DNA of 45,012 bases from Streptococcus pneumoniae (lineage in GTDB: Bacteria > Bacillota > Bacilli > Lactobacillales > Streptococcaceae), in contig NZ_CRPU01000013.1 of NCBI RefSeq assembly GCF_001096185.1, positions 1 through 45,012 on the forward strand. The letters run 5' to 3'. The first letter of the stretch is position 1, and every line of letters begins with the position of its first letter. The notes beneath the pieces are model-generated. The model was not told the DNA's origin and did not search any database. It saw only the letters and a list, made by a program, of their open reading frames with translations. Position numbers and translations under genes: made by a program. Below, piece after piece: positions 29,254 to 38,961 of this stretch.

Positions 29254-29668
29254 CGATAGTGATGTTCAAGAGTTCTTAAAACGCCTTGAACGAGCTCAGG
29301 CAATCATTGATTCTGAGTTTATGCAGGCTGCTAAAGATATCGGCCTAGCCTTTTTGAAAGAGGTTAAGGAGCGAACACCAAAGGGTCTAACAGGTAAGCT
29401 CAATCAATCCTGGAAGATGGAAGTAAGCAAAAATGGGAATGTGTACGAGGTTATCGCATTCAACCCTATGGAATATGCTTCTTTCGTCGAAAGCGGACAC
29501 CGTCAACAAGTAGGGCGCTATGTTCCTGCAATTGGTAAGCGTTTGGTCAATCCTTGGGTAGAAGGGCGCTTCATGATGAGGCTGACAGAAGAACAGATTA
29601 AACAGAAAATCCCACAAATCACGCAACAAATCGAAGAGAGGCTAAAGGAGGAACTAGGTGGATTATAG
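29240..29668 (+). CDS. HK97 gp10-like neck protein
   Basis: A 142-residue protein of the HK97-gp10/tail-completion family: AFLKEVKERTPKGLTGKL near the start and MEYASFVESGHRQ in the middle. It joins head and tail. It overlaps both neighbouring genes. Confidence 0.82.
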   Translation: MSGYDDSDVQEFLKRLERAQAIIDSEFMQAAKDIGLAFLKEVKERTPKGLTGKLNQSWKMEVSKNGNVYEVIAFNPMEYASFVESGHRQQVGRYVPAIGKRLVNPWVEGRFMMRLTEEQIKQKIPQITQQIEERLKEELGGL

Positions 29669-30116
29669 TATTAGACCACTTGTCATCAAGCAACTCAAAG
29701 ATGTGTTTGGGTGCAAGGTGTATGACGAACAAATCCAGCAAGGATTGAAAACACCTTGTTTTATTGTAGATGTGAAACCTGTGACTCGGAAGCGGTTGGC
29801 AAACCAAAATGATAAGCAGGTTTTTATTGTCTTGCTGCATTACTACACCGAAAAAACAACAGATTTATACCAGAAGTTTGAAGAGATTGAAACGGTGTTT
29901 CATTCGCCTTCTTTTCGTTATTTGGGGGATAAGTACCCTATCAATGACTTGAAGGTGGAATACAATGCCAATGACTTGATATGCACATTTACAATCACTC
30001 GATACGTTCGATGGGTTGAAGAAGAACCGACAATGCAAATATTAGAAAGGATAGGTGAAAGTTCTCATGGAGACAACGGAAAAACCGAAGACAAAAACAG
30101 TGGCACCATCCACTGA
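29658..30116 (+). CDS. Tail terminator-like protein
   Basis: A 152-residue protein with a GTG start and AAAGGAGGA upstream. The fold pattern (PCFIVDVKPVTRKRL, then FIVLLHYYTEKTTDLYQKFEEIE) fits the tail-completion family that caps the tail tube. It is the last connector gene before the sheath. Confidence 0.72.
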   Translation: MDYSIRPLVIKQLKDVFGCKVYDEQIQQGLKTPCFIVDVKPVTRKRLANQNDKQVFIVLLHYYTEKTTDLYQKFEEIETVFHSPSFRYLGDKYPINDLKVEYNANDLICTFTITRYVRWVEEEPTMQILERIGESSHGDNGKTEDKNSGTIH

Positions 30117-30261
30117 AGATAAATTTGGTAAAGAGGCATTACTCAAGTATTTTGAAGATGATGCAACTTTGTTAAACATTTTGCTGGAAGATGACCAGTC
30201 ATACTCACTAGCAGAAGTAAGAGGCATTTTAGAAGACTGGAGAAAGGGTGTGGCTAACTAA
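30067..30261 (+). CDS. Small protein before the sheath gene
   Basis: A 64-residue acidic protein from the ATG at 30067; a GTG at 30055 is also possible. The N-terminus is Lys/Thr-rich and the C-terminus a helix (SLAEVRGILEDWRKGV). It overlaps the tail terminator gene and shares one base with the sheath start. A short protein of this type is common before the sheath in Xkd-type tails. Confidence 0.65.
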   Translation: METTEKPKTKTVAPSTEDKFGKEALLKYFEDDATLLNILLEDDQSYSLAEVRGILEDWRKGVAN

Positions 30262-31544
30262 TGGCACAATGGAGAGTACAGAATAAACGAGTTCCAAAGG
30301 CCTACATCAATTTTGTTTCAAGAGATGATGTGATTATTCCTTTGGAAGACAATACGATTGCAGCAGTTATGATTGCTGGATCTTGGGGAGAACCTGGTGC
30401 TTTCACACTTGTTGACGGCACAAGTAATTTCCGTCGCCTATTTGGTAAACCGATTGATGAACTTCTTCCGATTCGTGAAGCCTTGAAAGGAACTGGTAAG
30501 GTTCTTGTCTACAACGGTGTGAACAACACTGGGGTACAGGCAACGAAAACAGAAAGCGATATGGTCGTTACAGCGAAATACAAAGGATTAGCTGGTAACC
30601 ATATTCATGTTATCTTCAAGAAACAAGTCGAGACTGGTTTTGAGGTAACAACCGTTTTCTTCGGAAAAGAAGTTGATAAACAAATCATCACAGCCTTGCC
30701 ATTTAAGAATGACTATTTGAATGTAACGGGTGCTTTAACAACAGAAGATAAAACCATCTTGCTTGAAGGTGGTACCGATGGAGCTACAACTAATTCAGAA
30801 GTTGAAGATTTCCTTAATGCACTCGACACTCAAGACTTCCGTGTCTTGGCTCTGGGTACAGATGAAAGTGCAACAAAAGCACTTGTGACAGCTCATATCA
30901 AGAAATGGCGTGACGCTGGTCGTTCGGTTATTGCAGTCTTGAATGATTACACGGATGCTGACGATGAAGGTGTTGTATCAGTTGGTAACGGGGTTACATT
31001 GAGCGATGGTATGAAACTAGGCGCTAAGGACTGTGTATACTTCGTAGCTGGTAAGTACGCAGGGGCTGGCTTGCAATCCAATACATTCAAATCTTATCCA
31101 GGCGCTATCGACTGTGAACGTAAGAATGAAGCAGAGGCTGAAAAGCTCATCAATAAAGGTCAGCTTATCTTTGCTTATCGAAATGAAAAAGTGATTATCC
31201 TGTCAGATGTGAACTCATTTACTAGCTATACGGCAGAACACAGTCGTATCTTTGGTAAGAACAAACTTGTCCGCACCATGGATAATATCAATACCAATGT
31301 CAAGTATATCTTTGAGAACTACTTCATCGGTAAAGTGCCAAACAACGTGAATGGTCGTGAGTTGTTTAAACAGCGAATCATCACAATGGTCCTTGACCCA
31401 CTTGCTCAAAAGCAGGCTTTGGAGTATAAAGCGAAAGATATTGAGATTTCACAAGGTATCACCAAAGAATCTGTCGTGGTAAACTTGCCAGTTGTCTTGA
31501 CGGACGCTATGGAAATCTTGTACATGACGGTTATCTGTGATTAA
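30261..31544 (+). CDS. Contractile tail sheath protein
   Basis: A 427-residue sheath protein of the XkdK/FI-like family. N-terminal ITAAVMIAGSWGEPGAF-type segment, central GNHIHVIFKK and DFLNALDTQDFRVLAL, and the conserved C-terminus that interlocks sheath subunits (NVNGRELFKQRI). Its presence makes this a contractile-tailed phage, unusual among well-known pneumococcal phages, which are mostly siphoviruses. Confidence 0.92.
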   Translation: MAQWRVQNKRVPKAYINFVSRDDVIIPLEDNTIAAVMIAGSWGEPGAFTLVDGTSNFRRLFGKPIDELLPIREALKGTGKVLVYNGVNNTGVQATKTESDMVVTAKYKGLAGNHIHVIFKKQVETGFEVTTVFFGKEVDKQIITALPFKNDYLNVTGALTTEDKTILLEGGTDGATTNSEVEDFLNALDTQDFRVLALGTDESATKALVTAHIKKWRDAGRSVIAVLNDYTDADDEGVVSVGNGVTLSDGMKLGAKDCVYFVAGKYAGAGLQSNTFKSYPGAIDCERKNEAEAEKLINKGQLIFAYRNEKVIILSDVNSFTSYTAEHSRIFGKNKLVRTMDNINTNVKYIFENYFIGKVPNNVNGRELFKQRIITMVLDPLAQKQALEYKAKDIEISQGITKESVVVNLPVVLTDAMEILYMTVICD

Positions 31545-31562
31545 GAAAGGAGAAACTAGCTA

Positions 31563-32027
31563 ATGGCTATTATGAACCAATTAGATGCTTTGTCAGCTAA
31601 GGAAGGAACAGTCTTCTTTACAATCAATGACAAGCAATATGAACTAGCAGAACTTATCTCGCTAGAAGCAAAGGTTGAATACACAAAAGCTGATGTTACC
31701 CCTCTCAACTCTCGTATGAAAGGTGGTAAGATTGTCGGTGCAGAAGGTACAGGTTCCTTGAAGATGTACTATCACCGCCCAGAATTAAAGACGATGGCTT
31801 TAAACTATGTCAAACAAGGTATTTTACCTCGTATCGATATCAAGTGTACCAATGAAGACCGCACATCTCGTGCAGGTCGCTATACCATCGTTTTGAAAGG
31901 GGTTCTGTTCAAAGAATCACTTATCTTTAAACTAGATGGGTCAGCGGATGAGGTCATTGATGAAGAAACGGACTTCACATTCCAAGATTTTGATATCTTA
32001 TCAGAATTCCAAGAAATTACATACTAA
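31563..32027 (+). CDS. Tail tube protein (XkdM-like)
   Basis: A 154-residue tube protein of the DUF2001/XkdM family: GTVFFTINDKQYELAELISLEAKVEYTK, then MKGGKIVGAEGTGSLKMYYHRPEL. It forms the inner rigid tube through which DNA passes. It directly follows the sheath gene, as in PBSX. Confidence 0.9.
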   Translation: MAIMNQLDALSAKEGTVFFTINDKQYELAELISLEAKVEYTKADVTPLNSRMKGGKIVGAEGTGSLKMYYHRPELKTMALNYVKQGILPRIDIKCTNEDRTSRAGRYTIVLKGVLFKESLIFKLDGSADEVIDEETDFTFQDFDILSEFQEITY

Positions 32028-32042
32028 CACAAGGAGGAAATA

Positions 32043-32447
32043 GTGGTGAGTGGATTAAAAGCATTTTTGAAACAAAATAAAAAAGGGGAAGAGACTAAGG
32101 ATGTCTTGCTTCCTTCTTTTGAGGAACCAGTTAAAATTCGAGTGTTGAGCGCTCGTGAAGCGGACTTAATAAATGACCGTTGCTTTGTCAATAAACCTGG
32201 TCGCAATGGACGCCAAGAGCGTGTTTTTGACGGTGTTAAATATAACCGTGAAATCTGTATTGCGTCTATCGTGGTTCCTGACCTTAACGATAAAGAATTG
32301 CAAGATTCTTATGGAGCAATGGGAGCTTCTGAGTTATTCGGTACCATGTTTAATTGGGGAGAAAGTGCCTTGATTTTGGAAGCTGTGACCGAACTCAGCG
32401 GTATCAACCAAACATTCCAAGATAAGGTTGACGAGGCAAAAAACTAA
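32043..32447 (+). CDS. Tail assembly chaperone, short form (XkdN-like)
   Basis: A 134-residue acidic chaperone matching XkdN-like proteins (LPSFEEPVKIRVLSAREADLI, then YGAMGASELFGTMF). It starts at GTG with AAGGAGG upstream. It ends GCA AAA AAC TAA, where a canonical slippery heptamer lets part of the ribosomes shift -1 and make a longer form. Tail chaperones coat the tape measure during tail assembly. Confidence 0.85.
   Translation: MVSGLKAFLKQNKKGEETKDVLLPSFEEPVKIRVLSAREADLINDRCFVNKPGRNGRQERVFDGVKYNREICIASIVVPDLNDKELQDSYGAMGASELFGTMFNWGESALILEAVTELSGINQTFQDKVDEAKN
32438..32444 (+). promoter_or_regulatory. Programmed -1 frameshift site
   Basis: The heptamer A AAA AAC is in the correct phase of the chaperone frame and directly precedes the stop TAA TAA. 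After slipping, reading continues at CTA ATA AAA into a 53-codon extension. Confidence 0.8.
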
Positions 32448-32605
32448 TAAAAGAGGACGCGGAGGCACAACTTGCCTACTTCGCCCTCGTAAACTATTAC
32501 ATTCGTCCTAGTGAATTTGTAAATATGGATGTAGAAGAAAAAGCCTTTTTCGTCGCAGTCATGGATGAAGAGGCGAAACAACGTAAAAAAGCAATGAAGA
32601 AGTGA
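32444..32605 (+). CDS. Frameshift extension of the tail chaperone (GT-like)
   Basis: An open segment of 53 codons with no start of its own, reading LIKEDAEAQLAYFALVNYYIRP and onward to a Lys-rich end. It is expressed as a C-terminal extension of the XkdN-like protein by -1 shift, giving about 187 residues. This matches the G/GT chaperone arrangement of tailed phages. It stops 11 bases before the tape measure start. Confidence 0.8.
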   Translation, partial: LIKEDAEAQLAYFALVNYYIRPSEFVNMDVEEKAFFVAVMDEEAKQRKKAMKK

Positions 32606-32615
32606 GGTGATTCTA

Positions 32616-35063
32616 TTGGCAAATATACAAACAACCATGTCTTTGACCGATAGAGTCACAGGCACTTTAAATAGAATCTATGCGACTATGGAGCGTGTCA
32701 AAAATGCAGGCTCTGGCATAGATAAAGCTATGAAGGCTCAAGAGTCCGCTATGAAAAAAGCTGGTGATTCTGGCCAATATTTTGTCAATAAAGCTGGGCG
32801 AGTCGTTGATATCAATGGTAGGTTTGTCAGCAGTGCAACGCTAGCAGCTGCAGGGCTCAAAAAAGAAGAACTGGCTCTACGAGATTTAGGGAATGCTTCG
32901 AATACTGCTTCTAAAAAACTTAGTAAGTTAAATTCTGCAAAAGGGATGGTGAAAGGCGCTTTAGTTGGCGCTGCTATCGCCCTAGCTGGGGTAGTTGCAA
33001 AAAAAGCTATAGATATGTCAGACGAGTATGCTAATATGCACGCTCGTTTAGATATGATTCGAGACAGTACGCAGACAACAGAGGAACTACAAAAGTCTAT
33101 CTATACATCCGCACAGCGTACAGGTTCAGCCTATACTGAAATGGCGAACGGAGTCGCTAAGATGCGGATGCAGGCTGGCGATTTTTTCCAAAACAACGGT
33201 GAAACAATTGCCTTTTTGGAAACTATGAACAAATCCTTTGTTGTTGGTGGGGCAAGCATTGAAGAACAAAAAAGCGCCATGCTTCAGCTTACTCAGGCTA
33301 TGGCCAGTGGTAAGTTGCAAGGTGACGAGTTGCGTTCTCTAGCTGAAACTTCACCAGCCTTAATCCAAGCTATTGCCAATAAGCTAGGGGTTAGCCGTGG
33401 CGAGGTTAAGAAACTTGGAGCAGACGGGAAGATTACGGCCGACATTGTCAAAACTGCTATGCTGGATGCAAGTGATACGATTGACAAGCAGTTTCGTAAT
33501 ATGCCCCTAACTTGGGGCAGAGCATGGCAGAACTTCCTGAACTTTGTGACCAAGGCGTTTGAGCCAATATCGATTAAGATAAATCAGATAGTGAACTCGT
33601 CCGCCTTCCAACAATTTGCCCAGATTGTAGCCACGGTACTTCAATATGTCGTTCAAGCGGTTATCTTTGCCATGGATATGATTGGGGCTGTTTGGAGTAT
33701 GTTAGCTCCTATTGCTCAATTTGTGGCTGATAACTGGTCTGTGATTCAACCGATTATTATTGCTGTGGCATTCGCTATTGGTACTTATATAGTCGCAATG
33801 AACGCAGCAGAAATCGCTACTAAACTATTTAGTATTGCTACCAACGCGGCTAAAACAGCAATGGCTGCTTTTAATGCAGTTTTGGCAATGAACCCAATCA
33901 TGTTGATTATTATGGCAGTCATTATTCTGATTGGTCTATTCTATGCCTTAGTTGCATGGTTTAACAATCTTACTGGTGCAGCCGTATCAGCTACAGGAAT
34001 CATCATGGGAGCGATATTTGCCCTTGGAATGATAATTTGGAATGTGATTCTCGGGGTTATCAATATCATTATATGGGTGATAAATATGGTCCTACAACTT
34101 GTTTTTGGTGTTGCTAACGGCATCATGATGATAGGTATGGGGATTTATAGTTTCATTCTAACGATTATAATAGGAATCTTGCAATTTATCGACTGGTTTA
34201 TTACGGGAGCTATAAATCTATGGAATGAATTGACTTATAACTGTCAAATGGCATGGTATGATATCGCCCAAGGTGGTAGAGGGATGGCGGTCGCTATCGC
34301 TGGATTTGTAGATAGTATGGTTAATAGTGTTATTGGTGCAGTCGAGGGCATGATTAACTCTGTCCTTGGTGGCTTCAATAAAATGATTGGCTTCTTAAAT
34401 GGGTTCGGTCTAAATCTAAGTGCTGTTGGAACGGTTTCTCTTGGTCGGACGAACTTTGCCGGTGATATTGCGAACGCCATTGACAGCATGGAAAAACCAG
34501 TCAAGAAGACTTTTGAAGGTCTGCATTTGGCAGCTGGTCTTATTAGCCACCAAGCTAACTTAAAAACTCCCGAACTAGAGGCTCCACAACTGGGGTATCT
34601 TGAATTTGGTAGCGTCGGTGGGGCCTTTAATAACGGCTATAAATTCGGTCAAGGGATTGATAAGGCTGTCGGTGGTTTCTTCAAAGGAGCTGGTGACGCC
34701 AACGGTGCAGGGAACAACTTCTTGGGAGACCAGGGCACTACACCTTACGAACTCAGCCCAGCAAGTTCAGTCCCTGAACAAGGCGACGGAGGAAAAGGTG
34801 GCGGTCACAATCCAACTGGTGGTAAATTAGACAAAGTTGGCAAGATTGAAGATGAAATCAAACTGGACGATGAATACATCAAGCTTATTAAGGACGTTGC
34901 GACCATGAAGTGGCAACAGAACTTTATTACCTTGAAACCAGAGATTGTGACCAACATTGACTCCATTAACAACGCCGGTCAGTATGCCAACGTATTGGAT
35001 GATTTGAATGCAACGATTGTATATGCTTTGAATAATGGCGCTGACGGACTCATGGCTTACTAG
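32616..35063 (+). CDS. Tape measure protein
   Basis: An 815-residue protein whose length sets the tail length. The TTG at 32616 has GAGGTG upstream and gives the typical start MANIQTTMSLTDRVTG; a GTG at 32607 is too close. The first 130 residues are helical. A tape-measure domain at about 130-300 holds AQRTGSAYTEMANGVAKM and LAETSPALIQAIANKLG. A long membrane-like section at about 340-510 would insert during DNA entry, followed by a Gly-rich tail. It is shorter than siphovirus tape measures. Confidence 0.93.
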   Translation: MANIQTTMSLTDRVTGTLNRIYATMERVKNAGSGIDKAMKAQESAMKKAGDSGQYFVNKAGRVVDINGRFVSSATLAAAGLKKEELALRDLGNASNTASKKLSKLNSAKGMVKGALVGAAIALAGVVAKKAIDMSDEYANMHARLDMIRDSTQTTEELQKSIYTSAQRTGSAYTEMANGVAKMRMQAGDFFQNNGETIAFLETMNKSFVVGGASIEEQKSAMLQLTQAMASGKLQGDELRSLAETSPALIQAIANKLGVSRGEVKKLGADGKITADIVKTAMLDASDTIDKQFRNMPLTWGRAWQNFLNFVTKAFEPISIKINQIVNSSAFQQFAQIVATVLQYVVQAVIFAMDMIGAVWSMLAPIAQFVADNWSVIQPIIIAVAFAIGTYIVAMNAAEIATKLFSIATNAAKTAMAAFNAVLAMNPIMLIIMAVIILIGLFYALVAWFNNLTGAAVSATGIIMGAIFALGMIIWNVILGVINIIIWVINMVLQLVFGVANGIMMIGMGIYSFILTIIIGILQFIDWFITGAINLWNELTYNCQMAWYDIAQGGRGMAVAIAGFVDSMVNSVIGAVEGMINSVLGGFNKMIGFLNGFGLNLSAVGTVSLGRTNFAGDIANAIDSMEKPVKKTFEGLHLAAGLISHQANLKTPELEAPQLGYLEFGSVGGAFNNGYKFGQGIDKAVGGFFKGAGDANGAGNNFLGDQGTTPYELSPASSVPEQGDGGKGGGHNPTGGKLDKVGKIEDEIKLDDEYIKLIKDVATMKWQQNFITLKPEIVTNIDSINNAGQYANVLDDLNATIVYALNNGADGLMAY

Positions 35064-35077
35064 GAAGGAGGTAGCAA

Positions 35078-35740
35078 ATGTTTATATTTATTGAAGGCAT
35101 TAAATTGCCAGTCAATCCAGAAGAAATCAAACTGGAGGACAAACAAGGAATTGAGACAGTCGCTATCATCGATACTGGTAACGTTCCGCTTGTCGGAAAT
35201 CCAGAGCTTCAATCGATTGAATTTGAATCCTTTATTCCTAGTGGAAGATACGACGGAAATTACCAACGAAATAGCCGTGTTTCTCCAGAATCCTTTGTAT
35301 CATCTATTCGTAAATTTAAGACGGAAGGCACTCCTATTCAACTCATGATTGGGGGTGCTTTTGGTTCTGCTATTAACGGGAAATTTCTAGTGGAGCAGTT
35401 CGATGTCTCTACCAAGACAGGATATGAAAATGACATGATATACAAGATTAAGTTTTTACAATATCGGTCTCACAAGCCACGGAAGGTTACTATCAAAGAC
35501 AAAAAAGCACTTGAGGCTACTAAAAAGAAACCGCAGGCGAAAGCTACTGAAGAACGTAGTGCGACAACAGAGAAACCTGCTCAAAAAAGCCATACGGTTG
35601 TGAGTGGTGATACTCTTTGGGGAATTGCTCAGACATTTTACGGAGATGGCAGCCGATATACTGAAATTTACGAAGCCAATAAAGACAAAATCAAAGACCC
35701 TCATTGGATTTATCCTGGACAGGAGTTTGTGATACCATGA
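35078..35740 (+). CDS. LysM baseplate/hub protein (XkdP-like)
   Basis: A 220-residue protein with GGAGG upstream. The N-terminal domain (about 1-130) matches XkdP-like phage proteins, a Lys/Ala linker follows, and a C-terminal LysM domain ([21 protein letters not shown]...YPGQEFVIP) binds peptidoglycan. It sits at the hub or tape junction. It overlaps the next start. Confidence 0.88.
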   Translation: MFIFIEGIKLPVNPEEIKLEDKQGIETVAIIDTGNVPLVGNPELQSIEFESFIPSGRYDGNYQRNSRVSPESFVSSIRKFKTEGTPIQLMIGGAFGSAINGKFLVEQFDVSTKTGYENDMIYKIKFLQYRSHKPRKVTIKDKKALEATKKKPQAKATEERSATTEKPAQKSHTVVSGDTLWGIAQTFYGDGSRYTEIYEANKDKIKDPHWIYPGQEFVIP

Positions 35741-36702
35741 TGCAATTATTTTATCAGAACAATAAAACTGGAGATACATGGGATTTAGCGACTGTGTCTG
35801 AAAAGGTCGAATTCAAGACAACTAGAAAAGGGTCAGCTTGGAGCGTGGAGATTACCTTGTACAACTCTACAAAAGTAGCCTTTGAATACGGTTCTCCGCT
35901 CGCTTTTAAGCTAGATGATAAAGAGGTGTTCTTTGGTTATTTGACGAAAATCAAGTACGAAAAAGATACTAAAACAACCTTGACCTTCCACGACCAGATA
36001 AAGTACTTGCTACGAAATATCAATTTTGTTGCCAGGGATAAAAACGTCAATCAAATCGTCTCGGCAATCGCAGGAGATTTTGACTTAAAGATTGGGGAAC
36101 TAAAAGCCCCAGCCGTGACCTTATCGCCTCAACTAAAGGAAGATAAGAAGGCTTTGGATATTATCCAGGAGGCCATGGACGAGACCTTGGTACAAAGCGG
36201 AGAATTGCTAGTCTTGTATGACAAGTTTGGAGAGTTGACGCTAACGACTCCGAAAAATTTACCAATCCAGTACATTATCGGAAATGAATCCTTTATGTCT
36301 AGCTTTGAGTTTGAAGGTTCGATTGAGGATAGTGCCAATATTGTCCGCTTGATCCAAGAGAACAAAGAGACCAAAAAGAGAGAGGTCTACATCTATCAGG
36401 ACAGCTACAATATCGGCGCTTGGGGAAAGCTCCAGTACATGAAAAAAGTGGACGAGAAAGCGACTGAGGGACAAATCAAGCAATGGGGCGAAATGCTCTT
36501 GAAGATGAAAAACCGTCCCAAAGAAACTTTCAGTCTAAAAGCTGATATTGGAAGTATTGACTTTTTAGCAGGCCATGCAGTCTATGTGGATGTTAAGGAT
36601 ATTGAGAAGAAGGGATGGTATGTCATTGAAGAGGCAACTCATTCCTTCAGTGCAGAAAAGCACACGATGGAAATTAAATTATTTATGGCAGGAGGCGAAT
36701 AG
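35737..36702 (+). CDS. Baseplate hub protein (XkdQ-like)
   Basis: A 321-residue late-control-D/XkdQ-type hub protein, related in fold to gp27/gp[21 protein letters not shown] near the start, then [20 protein letters not shown]. Two ATG codons in tandem at 35737 and 35740. It forms the central hub of the contractile baseplate. Confidence 0.85.
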   Translation: MMQLFYQNNKTGDTWDLATVSEKVEFKTTRKGSAWSVEITLYNSTKVAFEYGSPLAFKLDDKEVFFGYLTKIKYEKDTKTTLTFHDQIKYLLRNINFVARDKNVNQIVSAIAGDFDLKIGELKAPAVTLSPQLKEDKKALDIIQEAMDETLVQSGELLVLYDKFGELTLTTPKNLPIQYIIGNESFMSSFEFEGSIEDSANIVRLIQENKETKKREVYIYQDSYNIGAWGKLQYMKKVDEKATEGQIKQWGEMLLKMKNRPKETFSLKADIGSIDFLAGHAVYVDVKDIEKKGWYVIEEATHSFSAEKHTMEIKLFMAGGE

Positions 36703-36999
36703 ATGGAAGTAATAGAAAATCTAAAAAAATTAATCAGCAATTTCATTGAAAATCGTCAGTTTGCCAAGATAACAACTGGTGTTGTTTTATCGGTTTCTCC
36801 TCTCAAAATTCAATTGACCAATGAGTTGATTTTGGATGATTCTATGTTAGCTGTTACATGGACGGATGAAACATTGGATCCTGAGTATGTTGGACAAACC
36901 CTTCATCTCATCAGACAAGATGGTGGAGGGTTTTATTATGTCTTGTACAAGAAAATTTTCCACTACAAGCGCAAAGTGAAAGGGGGTTCTGATGAATGA
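36703..36999 (+). CDS. DUF2577 baseplate protein (XkdR-like)
   Basis: A 98-residue small OB-like protein (FAKITTGVVLSVSPLKIQLTNEL) of the DUF2577/XkdR family, found between XkdQ and XkdS in PBSX-type tails. It directly abuts the previous stop and overlaps the next gene by four bases. Confidence 0.82.
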   Translation: MEVIENLKKLISNFIENRQFAKITTGVVLSVSPLKIQLTNELILDDSMLAVTWTDETLDPEYVGQTLHLIRQDGGGFYYVLYKKIFHYKRKVKGGSDE

Positions 37000-37394
37000 G
37001 TACTCCTAAAACAAACTTTTTAAACATTGCTAAAAATGTTGTCGAAGCTAAGAAACAGCCTAGCTTAACACTAGATGAAACCAATATCTTGCTGGAAACA
37101 GACGGCATTCATGCTCTGAAGCAATCAATCAGACGCATGCTGACAACTGAACGGTTCATCTATACGATTTATGACCATCGATACGGTGTGGAGTTAGATG
37201 CTTTATTTGGTGGGGATATGGACTATGCCCAAATGGATATCGCACGGCGCATAAAAGAGGCCTTGTATGAAGATGACAGGATTCATGAGGCTCATTCTTT
37301 TTCTACTAAGGTAAAGAAAGATGAGTTTTATGTACAGTTCATGGTTGATAGTGATTTTGGAACATTTGAGATGGATTTGGAGGTGAAACGATGA
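36996..37394 (+). CDS. DUF2634 baseplate wedge (XkdS/gp25-like)
   Basis: A 132-residue protein of the DUF2634/XkdS family, related to T4 gp25. HALKQSIRRMLTTERFIYTIYDHRYGVELDAL is the diagnostic part. It nucleates sheath assembly on the baseplate. Confidence 0.87.
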   Translation: MSTPKTNFLNIAKNVVEAKKQPSLTLDETNILLETDGIHALKQSIRRMLTTERFIYTIYDHRYGVELDALFGGDMDYAQMDIARRIKEALYEDDRIHEAHSFSTKVKKDEFYVQFMVDSDFGTFEMDLEVKR

Positions 37395-38446
37395 TAAAGG
37401 TAAAAACATATCCAGAAATTTTAGAGGATATGCTGGCCTTGTTTGATGATAAGTATGATAAAAGACAAGGATCTGTCTTGTACAATCTAGTTGCGCCTGC
37501 AGCTCGAGAAGTTGCCATTCAGTATACGGTCTTAAAATCGTATGAGGAAGTCAACTTTTTAGATACGAGTACAGGAATTTTCTTAACTCGTTTGTGTAGG
37601 CAGTTCGGAGTTGAACGCTTGCCAGCTACGGCATCAGTTCGATTGGTTCAATTCAAACAGGAAATCCCGCTCGGAACCCGTTTCAGCGTGATTAATAGTG
37701 AGTATAATTTCCGTGTTTTGGAACGTCGCTCTGGATTTGAGTATAGTGTAGTAGCTGAACAAGTCGGAAATGCACCCAACTATGTAAGAGGTCAACTCAT
37801 CAACATTGATGTGTTGAATGGTTTCAAAGGGGCAGAAATCGGCTCTGTTATCGTTGTAGGCGAAGATGAAGAGACGGATAAACAACTCCGTAAACGGACC
37901 ATTGAGTATCTGAAAACACCGACTTTGAACGGAAACATTGCCCAATACAAGAAATGGGCAAGCGAGTTCGTTGGTGTTGGTTCTGCTTTGGTAGAGCCAC
38001 TCTGGAAGGGCGAAAATACAGTGCGTGTATCTATTACAGACGCTGACGGTAATGAAGCGAGTTCGGAACTGGTAAACAAGTTCAAGAATTACTTGGATCC
38101 TGAACCGAGTGGTCACGGATTAGGCGTTGCTCCGATTGGTGCTTATGTGACTGTTCAGTCTGTAAGTGGCTACGACGTTCGTATTGTTGCAACTATCAAG
38201 ATTGATGAAGATGTAGACGTTGAAACAATCAAGAATGAGGCGAGAGTCCAACTCATTAAATACTTACGTGAAGAAGCATTTGAAGAGAAAGAGGTTCGGA
38301 ACTATAAAGTTGCCACAATCATTGACAGAATCAATGGGGTTCGAGATGTGGACCGTATTTTGTTGAACGATAGGGAACAAAGTATTGAACTTTCTACCAA
38401 CATGCTTCCGAAACTAGCGGAGGTAACTATCAATGTCACAAGTTAG
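37391..38446 (+). CDS. Baseplate J-like wedge protein (XkdT)
   Basis: A 351-residue gpJ/gp6-like protein. KVKTYPEILEDMLALFDDKYDKRQGSVLYNLVAPAAREVA opens it, and GKTIEYLKTPTLNGNIAQYKKWA-type segments follow. It builds the baseplate wedge ring. It begins at ATGA overlapping the previous gene. Confidence 0.9.
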   Translation: MIKVKTYPEILEDMLALFDDKYDKRQGSVLYNLVAPAAREVAIQYTVLKSYEEVNFLDTSTGIFLTRLCRQFGVERLPATASVRLVQFKQEIPLGTRFSVINSEYNFRVLERRSGFEYSVVAEQVGNAPNYVRGQLINIDVLNGFKGAEIGSVIVVGEDEETDKQLRKRTIEYLKTPTLNGNIAQYKKWASEFVGVGSALVEPLWKGENTVRVSITDADGNEASSELVNKFKNYLDPEPSGHGLGVAPIGAYVTVQSVSGYDVRIVATIKIDEDVDVETIKNEARVQLIKYLREEAFEEKEVRNYKVATIIDRINGVRDVDRILLNDREQSIELSTNMLPKLAEVTINVTS

Positions 38447-38951
38447 ATATCGTATGTTATCGGCTTTGCCAGAGGTCTTAGATCCAACCATCAACGATTT
38501 GTTTGAAACTGAGATTCCAGAGCTGGAATTGATTACAGACTTAATCTTTGATACCAGACGGTTGATGTTGTTGCCAGAAGCGACGGAAGACTGGATTACA
38601 CGTTGGGAAAAAGCTTTGCAGGTAAAACCGAAAACAATTGATTTGGAAGAGCGAAGGCGGTATCTAATCACTTTAATTTCTTCCAAAATAAAAATAAACT
38701 CAGTGAGTTTGCAAAAAATTACAAAGAGCTTTACGAATGTCAACAACTTAGTAACGGTCAAGGGTTCGGCGGTACATATTCGATTTTTAGGAGAACTACC
38801 GACCGGATATTTGAACCGTTTTTTAAAGTATGTGCGTGAATTGATTCCTGCTCATTTAGGAATCCAATTCTCGGTTGAAGCGCCAATGATGAACACAATT
38901 TATATTAGCGTTCATACATTCAGTGATATTCGTTCAGTTCGATTTGAATAG
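38433..38951 (+). CDS. Tail protein I-like (XkdU/DUF2313)
   Basis: A 172-residue protein of the YmfQ/DUF2313 family, which connects the baseplate wedge to the fibre. LLPEATEDWITRWEKALQVK and LEERRRYLITLISSKIKINSV are characteristic, and the end contains the typical HLGIQFSVE segment. It overlaps XkdT by 14 bases. Confidence 0.87.
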   Translation: MSQVRYRMLSALPEVLDPTINDLFETEIPELELITDLIFDTRRLMLLPEATEDWITRWEKALQVKPKTIDLEERRRYLITLISSKIKINSVSLQKITKSFTNVNNLVTVKGSAVHIRFLGELPTGYLNRFLKYVRELIPAHLGIQFSVEAPMMNTIYISVHTFSDIRSVRFE

Positions 38952-38961
38952 GAGGAAATAA

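Noticed and set aside
37634-38116. A 160-codon leftward ORF inside the baseplate J gene
   Set aside because: A shadow of the XkdT-like gene, lacking initiation signals.
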